Below, piece by piece: positions 44,827 to 52,886 of a DNA stretch of 64,000 nt (positions are counted from its first letter, which is position 1; each line of letters opens with the position of its first letter). The DNA is from Caballeronia megalochromosomata (GTDB lineage: Bacteria; Pseudomonadota; Gammaproteobacteria; Burkholderiales; Burkholderiaceae). The DNA lies in contig LRBF01000213.1 in NCBI GenBank assembly GCA_001580565.1, positions 86,589 to 150,588 on the forward strand, given 5' to 3'. A program made the position numbers and the translations under genes. The notes beneath the pieces were generated by a model, which was not told where the DNA came from, made no database searches, and worked only from the letters and a program-made list of their open reading frames with translations.

Positions 44827-46026
44827 ATGAATGTTCAAAAAGATCTCAGCGAACATAGCGAAGACCGATTCAGCCAAAAGGGATCGTCTGAGTGGAAAGG
44901 CAGGTTTCCGCGAAACGAAATCATTTCACTGCTTGATGTAAATCGACCGCTCAATCTCGCAGAGAGCACGTCGCAAGATCTGACACTTGGAGAACTCCTT
45001 GAACTCCCGGGACTAGAGCACATTCGGGACCTGAAGCTGGGCTACGGAAGGTCCGCAGGCAGCGTGGCCTTGCGTGAGGCAATTGCAGAGGCCTGCAAAG
45101 TTCCGGCTGAGCAGATTATTACAACGCAAGGCACAGCCCTCGGGCTGTTTCTCCTCGCGTTCGAGGTTTGTCGTTCTGGGGATGAAGCGGTGCTCGCCAC
45201 CCCGTGCTTCCCGCCGAGTCGCGATTGTCTGGTCGGAGCGGGTGTCATCGTGCGTGAGGTCAAGCTTTCGTTTGAGACCGGGTATCGATTGGATCTGGAG
45301 CAAATTGGAGAGGAGTTGTCGGCTAACACCCGGCTGGTGAGCATCGCATCTCCGCAGAATCCGAGCGGCGTCCAGGCAACGCGATCCGAGATCGAACGTC
45401 TCCTTGCATTGATGGAGACGCGCTCTCCTGAGGCAATACTGTTTGTCGATGAAACCTATCGTGAGGCGACTTATGGAGGAAATCCAGCGGTCGAAAGCTT
45501 CGCGGGACTCGACGCACGTATCGTCACCGGTGCGTCAGTGTCAAAGGCGCTTGGCGCGCCGGGGTTACGGACTGGGTGGCTGACCGTCGCCGACGCCGAC
45601 CTTCGGTCGCGCTTAACGATCGCGAAGATGAACACCGTAATTTCCGGTTCAGTCCTCGACGAAGCACTCGCCGCTGCACTATTGCGGAGTCGGGAAGGGA
45701 TCCTCGAGCAGCGACGTAAGTTGCTCGCCGCAGCCCTTGAGGAACTTTCGCATTGGTGTGAGCGCGAGCGCGGAAGAATTGAGTGGGTTCGTCCTGATGC
45801 CGGGGCGCTGTGTTGCGTGCGCTTGCGTCGCGAGGCGTTCGATGACGCTGCCGTCTCGCGCTTCTGGGAGTTGTTGCCGGAACATGATCTGCAATTGGCG
45901 TCGGGCATCTGGTTCGGGGAAAGCGAGCGAGCGTTCCGGCTTGGTTTTGGATATCTGCCTCTTGCTCGTCTCGCACCTGCATTGGCTGCGCTCTCGACGG
46001 TCTTGGATGCCGTACTCGCCAACTGA
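44827..46026 (+). CDS. Class I/II PLP aminotransferase
   Basis: 399 residues, fold-type I. The PLP lysine is K240 (ASVSKALGAPGLRTGWL). SPQNPSG (175-181) and the cofactor Asp in FVDETY (207-212) are canonical. The C-terminal region carries the substrate-carboxylate Arg (FRLGFGY). It resembles the aspartate/aromatic-type and decarboxylase-like capreomycidine group without a firm specificity call. It is the first gene after MocR-type promoter site 2, followed at 111 bp by a solute-binding-like protein. The start at 44827 has only a weak AGGCAGA site. Confidence 0.85.
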   Translation: MNVQKDLSEHSEDRFSQKGSSEWKGRFPRNEIISLLDVNRPLNLAESTSQDLTLGELLELPGLEHIRDLKLGYGRSAGSVALREAIAEACKVPAEQIITTQGTALGLFLLAFEVCRSGDEAVLATPCFPPSRDCLVGAGVIVREVKLSFETGYRLDLEQIGEELSANTRLVSIASPQNPSGVQATRSEIERLLALMETRSPEAILFVDETYREATYGGNPAVESFAGLDARIVTGASVSKALGAPGLRTGWLTVADADLRSRLTIAKMNTVISGSVLDEALAAALLRSREGILEQRRKLLAAALEELSHWCERERGRIEWVRPDAGALCCVRLRREAFDDAAVSRFWELLPEHDLQLASGIWFGESERAFRLGFGYLPLARLAPALAALSTVLDAVLAN

Positions 46027-46137
46027 GTGAGATTGCAGTGTCGTTTGTGTTGGGAAGGTCAGCAAACGATACTGTTGCCCGCTTGATTGATACCTCACTG
46101 ATGCAACGCTTCACCTCAATTCATAGGGAGTATTTCC

Positions 46138-46860
46138 GTGAAAGTAAGAATCGCATACCTTGAGGAACCGCCCTTTTATTGGACCGACGCGAATCATTCC
46201 GCGACGGGCTCTGACATTGAACTGGCCGACGTTGTTCTTCGAGCGATCGGGGCGACCTCGGTTGAACATGAACCGACTTCGTTCGAAGAGCTTCTTCCCG
46301 GCGTCCAAGAAGGCAGGTGGGACATGAATGTCCCGATTTTCGTGACTGCCGAGCGCGCCAAGACTGTTGCGTTTAGCTCTCCCGTGTGGGCACTTGTTGA
46401 TGGATTCCTCTTGCCTTCTGGCAATCCGAAAGCGCTGACGAGCTATGCAACGCTGGCGAAACAAAGCGACGCACGTCTCGGAGTCGTTGCCGCGACCGTT
46501 CAGATCGACTCCGCCAAATCGGCTGGCGTAAGCGAAGACCAGATTGTGGTATTTGGAGGGCAGAACGAGGCGCTTGACGCATTACTCGCAGGGAAGATCG
46601 ACGCATACGCGGCGACCGCAGTCGGCAACCGTGCTCTTGCCGGTTCCAACAGTCGGTTCGAGGCAGTCGCGCACGACAAAAGCGGCGATGCGAAGGTTCC
46701 AGTTGGCGCCTTCTCGTTTAGCAAGAGTAATCATGCGTTGCTCCAGGCCGTGAATGAGGAACTGCGCAAATACCTGGGTTCGCCCGATCACCGAACCCGT
46801 ATGGCAAAATACGGCCTCACTGATGCGGAGATCGATAGCGTTGTTGCCGGCAAGGGCTAG
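46138..46860 (+). CDS. Family 3 solute-binding-like protein without signal peptide
   Basis: 240 residues covering a full amino-acid-binding-protein fold: MKVRIAYLEEPPFYW at the start, DMNVPIFVTAERAKTVAFSSP and the second lobe to TDAEIDSVVAGKG. Relatives bind ectoine, amino acids or opines in the periplasm. Here translation starts at GTG 46138 after GGGAG, and the 12 in-frame codons between the nearest upstream stop (46099-46101) and the GTG encode no hydrophobic segment. The protein should therefore stay in the cytosol. No permease or ATPase genes are adjacent. It may buffer or sense an intermediate, or be an enzyme-like derivative. Confidence 0.82.
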   Translation: MKVRIAYLEEPPFYWTDANHSATGSDIELADVVLRAIGATSVEHEPTSFEELLPGVQEGRWDMNVPIFVTAERAKTVAFSSPVWALVDGFLLPSGNPKALTSYATLAKQSDARLGVVAATVQIDSAKSAGVSEDQIVVFGGQNEALDALLAGKIDAYAATAVGNRALAGSNSRFEAVAHDKSGDAKVPVGAFSFSKSNHALLQAVNEELRKYLGSPDHRTRMAKYGLTDAEIDSVVAGKG

Positions 46861-47730
46861 ACGATATTCGCGGTCATGCCGAGCGATTGCAAATGCCAAC
46901 GAGTGGACTCAAACAGCTCTTACCGAAGTGATGCCGAAAAAAGTGTACGTTAACTTCTCGATGGCCTTCAGCTGCGCATGTGCCGCATTTCGACTCGCTT
47001 CACTGTAAGACTGATGTAGTCTCAACTTGACATTGTCCCTTCCCGGAGCGTGAGGGCGTTCCGCATGCGGGCGCTTGAAGTTCCGCTCACGGAATTGTGG
47101 GCGATCGGCAGCGGGAAGATAGACCGGCGAAGCGGTGGCGTTCGACGTGCGTTGTGCGCGGGAACGTTCACCGCTGTCGGCGTACGTTCAATGCACTCTC
47201 CGCTGACGCACGCCGAAGTATCGATCTGTCGTCGATGAGGAACTTCAGCCGGGGAACTGCAGCCGCCAGGGAATGACGCATGTTGTCCGATTAAATGCCG
47301 CGCTGCATGGGCTGGTCCGCGTGCTCTCAACCTGCCTTCTTTGTTTACCTCTGCGCTATCGCGCGCCTCTCTCTTCCCGCGACACCGCCTCTCTCGTCAA
47401 TCACGGTTACAAACCCGCCAGCCGAATGGCCAACATTGGCGTTAGCTTGGACTGAGCCTTACCTTACCGCGTCGTAAGGTGAGTCAGATCGACATACCTC
47501 AAAAGCACGACACGGTCTTTTGTCGGACGGAACGCGGCCTCCCGAAATCCGTGTCGTCAACATATCTCAGGTGGGTTTCTGCCTACAGTTCATCATGCTG
47601 CCCGAACCCGAGTGTTCTGTTTTGGTGATCATTACCGTCACCTCAAACACCTTCCTAGAGGAAATTGGCTCGCGTTTAATGCGGTCATCAGGTGGTAACG
47701 ATCCCGTGCAGACGGTCCAGGAGGCTAATG
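46861..47730 (+). other. Gap with an orphan MerR-like dyad, no gene recognised
   Basis: About 870 bp. GC-rich frames at 47022-47330 are open on both strands but have no ribosome site or recognisable motif and may be decayed coding DNA. The dyad at 47461-47480 is listed separately. The strong AGGAGG at 47719-47724 belongs to the next gene. Confidence 0.4.
47461..47480. promoter_or_regulatory. Perfect dyad ACCTTAC-N6-GTAAGGT, MerR-type operator look
   Basis: Arms of 7 bp (47461-47467 and 47474-47480) separated by 6 bp make a 20-bp dyad. That size and the ACCTTAC sequence resemble operators of MerR-family activators. No MerR gene or typical target (metal or drug efflux) is in the window, so it may be a leftover or may belong to a distant regulator. 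Confidence 0.4.
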
Positions 47731-48534
47731 ATGAACGTCGGATTGATAGGGTGTGGTGCGATAGGAAGTCTGTTGTATGAACTGCTCGGGCGATACGTGC
47801 CGGGCGTGAATGTCAAAGCGGTGTACGAGCGGGCCGACTTTCGAGATTCTGCAAGGAAAGCGCTCGGTGCTCAGGCGCGCATTATCGATAGCGTTGATCA
47901 ACTGCTTGCCAACGACCTTGACCTCATTGTCGAATGTGCTGGTCACGAGGCACTGCAAAATCTGGGGCCGTCAGTTCTGGCGGCGGGGCGTGATTTGCTT
48001 GTCGCTTCAGTTGGTGCGTTGGCGGACCACTCGCTTGAGACACGATTGATCGACGCCGCGACAACCGGAGGAGGGCGGCTGCGCATTCCGTCCGGTGCAC
48101 TGGGCGGCTTGGATGCCCTCGGAGCTGCCAAGCTCGCCGGTTTGAGCCAAGTGCGATACGAATCACACAAGGCACCCGATGCCTGGCGTGGTACGCCTGC
48201 TGAGGAGCGAGTTGCGCTTGATGAGGTAACGCATTCGATTGTCGTATTCGAAGGCACGGCGAGGGAGGCGGCGCGCCTTTTTCCTAAGAATGCCAATGTA
48301 ACCGCGGCGGTTGCGCTGGCGGGTGTCGGCTTTGACCAGACCAGTGTGGTTCTGCATGCCGATCCGCGCGCAATCGGCAACACGCACCGAATCAAGGCCG
48401 AAGGAGACTTCGGGCAGATTGACGTTTCCGTGACGGGAAAAACGCTTCCGAGCAACCCGAAGACCTCAATGTTGGCGCCCTACAGCTTGGTGCGCGCAAT
48501 CGCGAATCTGAATCAGACGCTGGTCGTCGCCTAG
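47731..48534 (+). CDS. L-aspartate dehydrogenase family protein (NadX-like)
   Basis: 267 residues. The N-terminal Rossmann motif GLIGCGAIGS (4-13) is followed by a catalytic domain with the SVGALAD and IPSGALGGLDAL blocks of the aspartate-dehydrogenase family. It converts L-aspartate and NAD(P) to iminoaspartate/oxaloacetate plus ammonia, or acts on a related amino dicarboxylate. No nadA/nadC genes are nearby, so the context is catabolic. AGGAGG (47719-47724) is too close to ATG 47728 and ideal for ATG 47731. An ALDH and an MFS transporter follow on the same strand. Confidence 0.86.
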   Translation: MNVGLIGCGAIGSLLYELLGRYVPGVNVKAVYERADFRDSARKALGAQARIIDSVDQLLANDLDLIVECAGHEALQNLGPSVLAAGRDLLVASVGALADHSLETRLIDAATTGGGRLRIPSGALGGLDALGAAKLAGLSQVRYESHKAPDAWRGTPAEERVALDEVTHSIVVFEGTAREAARLFPKNANVTAAVALAGVGFDQTSVVLHADPRAIGNTHRIKAEGDFGQIDVSVTGKTLPSNPKTSMLAPYSLVRAIANLNQTLVVA

Positions 48535-48618
48535 GCACGCATTCCACTCCTGCGAGCCCCTCGTGGCTAATAAGCAGAAAGCAACTCATCCCTAAAATCA
48601 CATAGGTAAGGATACCAA

Positions 48619-50100
48619 ATGAAAAACGATATGAACACGGAGACGATGGAAGTCGACGCAATTCGAAGCCCTTTCGATGGGTCCATCGTAGGCCATATGC
48701 CAGTCTCCGATGCGGACGCAGTCGAGCGATCGATAAAGCGTGCTCAAGCGGCTTTCGAGATCATGCGCAATATGCCTCGCTTTGTGCGTGCGGATATCCT
48801 ACATCGTGCAGCCGATCTGATTGAATCCCGACGCGATGAGTTCGTTCGTACTATCGCGGCGGAATCGGGAAAGCCGTTGTACGACGCAAGAGGTGAAGTG
48901 TCGCGCGGGATTTTCAATTTGCGTAACGCTGCTGCCGAAGCCAGGCGCAGTCATGGCGAAGAGGTGCCGCTCGATGTTGATGCGGGCGTCTTTGAGTATC
49001 AGACGACCGATGCAAGTGGCAAGGCGGCAGCGCTATCGGCGCTGGATTTTGACAAGTTGGCAGGAATGCGTCGCCGTGTGGGCCTTTCGCGGCGTTTCCC
49101 AATTGGCCTTATCCTGGCCATTTCACCGTTCAATTTCCCACTCAATCTTGTACTGCACAAAGTAGCGCCAGCGATCGCCGTGGGCAATGCGGTGGTACTG
49201 AAGCCCGCACCTCAGACGCCGCTTACAAGCCGTCTGATCCAGGAAGTCATGCGCGATGCCGGCCTGCCCGACGGCGCACTGGAAGTATGCCACTGCAGTG
49301 TCCCCCTTGCGGAGTCCATGGTTCGCGACGAGCGTTTTGCGATGGTGACGTTCACAGGAAGTGCGAAAGTCGGCTGGCATATCAAATCGATTGCAGGTCA
49401 AAAGAAGGTTGCGCTCGAACTCGGAGGCAATGGCGCGGTGATCGTGGCCGAAGATGCAGATCTCGACCTTGCAGCGGCACGCTGTGTCCGCGGCGGCGTG
49501 GTGTTCGGTGGCCAATATTGCATTGGCGTGCAACGTATTCTCGTACATGAAAACGTGCGGGAGGCTTTTGAGGCCAAATTGGTCGAGAAGGTTCGCGCGT
49601 GCCGCGTCGGCGATCCGATGCAAGAGGGCATCGACGTTGGTCCGGTTATCGACGAGAAATCTGCAACGCGTATCCAGAGTTGGATCGACGCAGCCCAGGC
49701 TGACGGCGCGCGCCTGCTGGCGGGTGGTCCTCGCGCAGGCGCGGTCGTGCAACCTACCGTGCTCGCGGATACACGGTCGGGCATGCTGGTTGAAGACGAA
49801 GAAATCTTTGGGCCGGTACTCACGCTCAACAGCTATCGAACTTTCGATGAAGCGCTGAAGCGTGCCAATGATTCGCGCTACGGCCTGCAGGGAGGGCTGT
49901 TCACGCGGGATCTGCAGCGCGCCTTCCTTGCCCTGGAGACATGGGACGTCGGTGGGTTAATGATCAATGATGTGCCGATCTATCGCATCGATAACATGCC
50001 TTTTGGTGGCTGGAAGGAATCGGGTACGGGACGGGAGGGTACGCGATACGCGATGGACGAGATGTCGGAAATCAAGCTTCTCGTTATCAACTACTCGTGA
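48619..50100 (+). CDS. Aldehyde dehydrogenase with complete active site
   Basis: 493 residues of the ALDH superfamily. All catalytic positions are present: oxyanion N172 (SPFNFP), cofactor K195 (VLKPAP), general base E267 (LELGGNG), nucleophile C301 (GQYCIGVQ) and the EIFGP glutamate. It lies 84 bp after the aspartate-dehydrogenase-like gene and 69 bp before an MFS transporter. This resembles recurring AspDH-ALDH gene pairs in beta-proteobacteria. The aldehyde substrate is unknown. A semialdehyde formed from the imported compound is likely. Confidence 0.9.
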   Translation: MKNDMNTETMEVDAIRSPFDGSIVGHMPVSDADAVERSIKRAQAAFEIMRNMPRFVRADILHRAADLIESRRDEFVRTIAAESGKPLYDARGEVSRGIFNLRNAAAEARRSHGEEVPLDVDAGVFEYQTTDASGKAAALSALDFDKLAGMRRRVGLSRRFPIGLILAISPFNFPLNLVLHKVAPAIAVGNAVVLKPAPQTPLTSRLIQEVMRDAGLPDGALEVCHCSVPLAESMVRDERFAMVTFTGSAKVGWHIKSIAGQKKVALELGGNGAVIVAEDADLDLAAARCVRGGVVFGGQYCIGVQRILVHENVREAFEAKLVEKVRACRVGDPMQEGIDVGPVIDEKSATRIQSWIDAAQADGARLLAGGPRAGAVVQPTVLADTRSGMLVEDEEIFGPVLTLNSYRTFDEALKRANDSRYGLQGGLFTRDLQRAFLALETWDVGGLMINDVPIYRIDNMPFGGWKESGTGREGTRYAMDEMSEIKLLVINYS

Positions 50101-50169
50101 TGTCCCGTTGCGCGTCTCGTTGAATCAACGCGGAACGCGCGCCTTCCATGATCTCTTCCGGGATACGAC

Positions 50170-51486
50170 ATGTCGACATCTTCGTTGAAATCCTCGATGG
50201 GTGAGCTTGAGCATGACACCCTGACCGGGCGTAGCCTCTATCGCAAGCTTACGTTACGGTTTGCCCCTTTTTTGTGCTTGTGTTTCTTCGCCGCGTTTCT
50301 GGACCGCGTAAACGTAGGGATTGCTAAGCTGCAGATGCTTGAATCGTTGGGGTTTAGCGAGACTGTCTATGGTTTGGGTGCGGGGCTGTTCTTTGTTGGC
50401 TACATCCTGTTTGAGGTTCCCAGTAACCTGATATTGGATAAAGTGGGAGCACGTTTCTGGATCGCTCGAATCATGGTCACCTGGGGGATACTCTCGGGCC
50501 TGACGATGTTCGTGAAGACACCAGGGCAGTTCTACACCGTGCGTTTCCTCCTTGGGCTGGCCGAGGCAGGTTTCCTGCCCGGAGCGCTGCTCTACTTGAC
50601 CTACTGGTTTCCTGATGCGCGACGTGGCCGGATTGTTGCGCTGTTCATGGTCGGTCTGCCGATGTCCAGTCTGCTAGGCGCACCGCTCTCGGGATGGATT
50701 CTGTCGTACTTCGATGGCGTGCGCGGTCTGCAGGGATGGCAATGGTTGTTTTTCCTGGAGGCCCTGCCTTCCGTGGTGCTCGGCGTACTCGTCTTTATGT
50801 TTCTGCCGGGCAACTACGACGACGCGCATTTTCTCACTCCAGATGAAGCGGCGCGATTGAAGCGGGATATCGGGACCGATCAGGGGGAGAAGAAAGGGCA
50901 CCAACTCGGTCAGGCGTTCAAGGATCCAAAAGTATGGGCTGTCGGATATCTGGACTTGTGTATCCTGCTCTGCTTCTACTCAATCAGCTTTTGGATGCCC
51001 ACCATGTTGCGCGAGGCCGGCGTTAAGAGCACGGGCGAAATTGGCCTGCTCATGGCGATCCCGAACGCGCTTGCGGTAGTGATGGTTCTTGTCACAGGGA
51101 TGAGTTCCGACCGTTTTCGGGAGCGCCGTTGGCACGTCGCAGTGCCGTTACTGGCTTCGGCCTTCGGTCTGATCGCCAGCGCATTCTGTTCTGGAAGCGC
51201 GGTCGCAACAGTTGTAGTTCTTTCGATCGCGAACGCCGGAGCGGCAGCCGCGATGCCGGTTGTCTGGTCGCTGCCGTCAACGTTCCTCAGGGGCACCGCT
51301 GCGGCAGCCGGTATTGCGTTCGCCTGCTCGATTGCCAACCTTGGTGGCTTTGCGAGCACGTACTTCCTCGGGTGGATGAAGGATCAGACTCATAGCATGA
51401 CCGCTGGAGTGGTGACGTTTGGTGTCTGCCTGCTCGCCGGCTGCGTGCTTGCGCTGGTGATGCCCAAACGGATTGTGAACCGTTAG
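50170..51486 (+). CDS. MFS transporter, anion:cation symporter type
   Basis: 438 residues with 12 predicted helices. LDRVNVGIAKLQM in the first helix region and FFVGYILFEVPSNLILDKVGAR are hallmark motifs of the ACS family members that import phthalate, 4-hydroxyphenylacetate, tartrate and similar acids. It ends the AspDH-ALDH-MFS unit and most likely imports the substrate of those enzymes. A near-perfect palindrome lies 60 bp after its stop. Confidence 0.88.
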   Translation: MSTSSLKSSMGELEHDTLTGRSLYRKLTLRFAPFLCLCFFAAFLDRVNVGIAKLQMLESLGFSETVYGLGAGLFFVGYILFEVPSNLILDKVGARFWIARIMVTWGILSGLTMFVKTPGQFYTVRFLLGLAEAGFLPGALLYLTYWFPDARRGRIVALFMVGLPMSSLLGAPLSGWILSYFDGVRGLQGWQWLFFLEALPSVVLGVLVFMFLPGNYDDAHFLTPDEAARLKRDIGTDQGEKKGHQLGQAFKDPKVWAVGYLDLCILLCFYSISFWMPTMLREAGVKSTGEIGLLMAIPNALAVVMVLVTGMSSDRFRERRWHVAVPLLASAFGLIASAFCSGSAVATVVVLSIANAGAAAAMPVVWSLPSTFLRGTAAAAGIAFACSIANLGGFASTYFLGWMKDQTHSMTAGVVTFGVCLLAGCVLALVMPKRIVNR

Positions 51487-51546
51487 AGACTGCGTCTGTC
51501 GGCCGCATCCGCGATTAAATCAGCTCTTCTCAGCGCATCACAAGGT

Positions 51547-51575
51547 GCGGGCGTGCTCCGTCGGAGCTCGCCCGC
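51547..51575 (+). terminator. Large GC-rich palindrome after the MFS gene
   Basis: Arms GCGGGCG-GCTCCG and CGGAGC-CGCCCGC (13 paired bases with one T:T mismatch) fold into a strong hairpin with a very short loop, 60 bp downstream of the MFS stop. No T run follows, so termination would be Rho-assisted. An alternative role as a protein-binding palindrome is possible. Confidence 0.5.
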
Positions 51576-51641
51576 CGGAATTCGCCTTCAAACGCCGGAC
51601 TTCGTGCGCGTGACTTTCGATGCGTACAGGTCGCGGCGTAA

Positions 51642-51708
51642 ACTGTGCTGGTTGATTCAATTGATGATTGTGACTGTTACGGTCGACGCTCAAACGTTAC
51701 GATGCGTA
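51642..51708 (+). promoter_or_regulatory. Candidate MocR operator and promoter, site 3
   Basis: ACTGTGCTGG at 51642 and ATTGTGACTGTTAC at 51667 form the direct repeat (25 bp apart). TGTTAC (51675-51680) and TACGAT (51698-51703) give a 17-bp-spaced promoter, and TACGATGCGTA matches site 2. The distance to the phzF ATG (131 bp from the -10) is close to the leader length at site 2. It drives phzF and probably the ALDH-like and lyase genes. Confidence 0.7.
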
Positions 51709-51834
51709 AATCGCCACCAGATCAGGGACACGGGGTATCGGGTCCGATCGTGGATCAGCAATCGAAATTGAAACCGCGACATCTTCGCCTCCAACGAATG
51801 GCGAATGCAGGTTGCGCGGTTTGACGAGTCAATC

Positions 51835-52710
51835 ATGAAACGATCGTATAAGGTAGTTGACGTCTTCACGGACCGGCCGCTGCAAGGAAATCCCGTCGCG
51901 GTGATGCTAGATGCTGACGGACTTGACACTGAGCAGATGCAGTCTATTGCGAGGTGGACAAATCTTTCCGAGACCACATTCGTCCTTCCACCAACAACCA
52001 GCGAAGCCGATTACCGCTTGCGGATATTCACGCCGCGAAGCGAACTTCCGTTTGCAGGTCATCCCACTCTGGGCAGTGCTCATGCGGTACTCGATGCTGG
52101 ACGGGTGGCGCTCCGGTCGAATGGACGGCTGATTCAGGAATGTACTGTCGGACTTGTAGATCTGACGATTGAAGATCGTGGCGGAGATCGGCAGATCGCA
52201 TTCAACCTTCCGGGCGCGCAAATCGAGGAGATGGATGCGGTGCACATATCCGAACTAGAGACCATCGTGGGGCGAAGTGTGAACGCTAAGACGGCACCCG
52301 CGATCGTGAATGTCGGTCCGCGATGGATCATTGCTCAGATGCAAGATGCAGATTCTGTGCTGAGTCTCCAACCCGATTTTGGGAAATTGGCGGAGGTTGA
52401 GCGCCGCCTCGGAGTCACGGGGTTGACGGTATTTGGTGCTTATCACGATCGAGACGCTGCGATTGAGGTTCGCACATTTGCACCTTCGTGCGGAGTTGAG
52501 GAGGACCCAGTCTGTGGAAGCGGAAATGCGAGCGTAGCCGCTTTCCAGTGGAAGCGCGGCTTACTCCCCTCTGAGGGAAAGAATTACGTCGCTTCACAAG
52601 GGTGCCGTGTCGGCCGAGCGGGGAAAGTGCATGTGAGCGTCGACGCGCACGGACGGGTGAACATTGGAGGTTCTTGCGTTACGTGTATTGAAGGTCACTT
52701 TGAGTTTTGA
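51835..52710 (+). CDS. PhzF family isomerase/epimerase, complete
   Basis: 291 residues, full length, with the catalytic Glu E46 (WTNLSETTFVL). The two half-domain signatures are FAGHPTLGSAHA and EEDPVCGSGNASVAAF. The family catalyses cofactor-free isomerisation or epimerisation of amino-acid-like or hydroxy-acid compounds. It is preceded by MocR-type promoter site 3 and followed in the same direction by a degenerate ALDH and a Cys/Met-type PLP lyase, suggesting action on an amino-acid intermediate. ATG 51835 begins the family N-terminal YKVVDVFTDRPLQGNP. An ORF extension to 51805 is not needed. Confidence 0.9.
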   Translation: MKRSYKVVDVFTDRPLQGNPVAVMLDADGLDTEQMQSIARWTNLSETTFVLPPTTSEADYRLRIFTPRSELPFAGHPTLGSAHAVLDAGRVALRSNGRLIQECTVGLVDLTIEDRGGDRQIAFNLPGAQIEEMDAVHISELETIVGRSVNAKTAPAIVNVGPRWIIAQMQDADSVLSLQPDFGKLAEVERRLGVTGLTVFGAYHDRDAAIEVRTFAPSCGVEEDPVCGSGNASVAAFQWKRGLLPSEGKNYVASQGCRVGRAGKVHVSVDAHGRVNIGGSCVTCIEGHFEF

Positions 52711-52886
52711 TGCGAAGAAAGAACGATCCTGTCGCGATGCGCACGCGCCACATCGTGATAGCACCCGCAGTTTAGGGGACGCTGCGGGGAGGTCGCTGTT
52801 TCCAGTGGTCGCGCCAATGCTAAGGCGGTGGTGTTCTTGGCATCGTTCGGTGACAGGACACCCAAAATCGCGGGAGTCGCTCCAAT

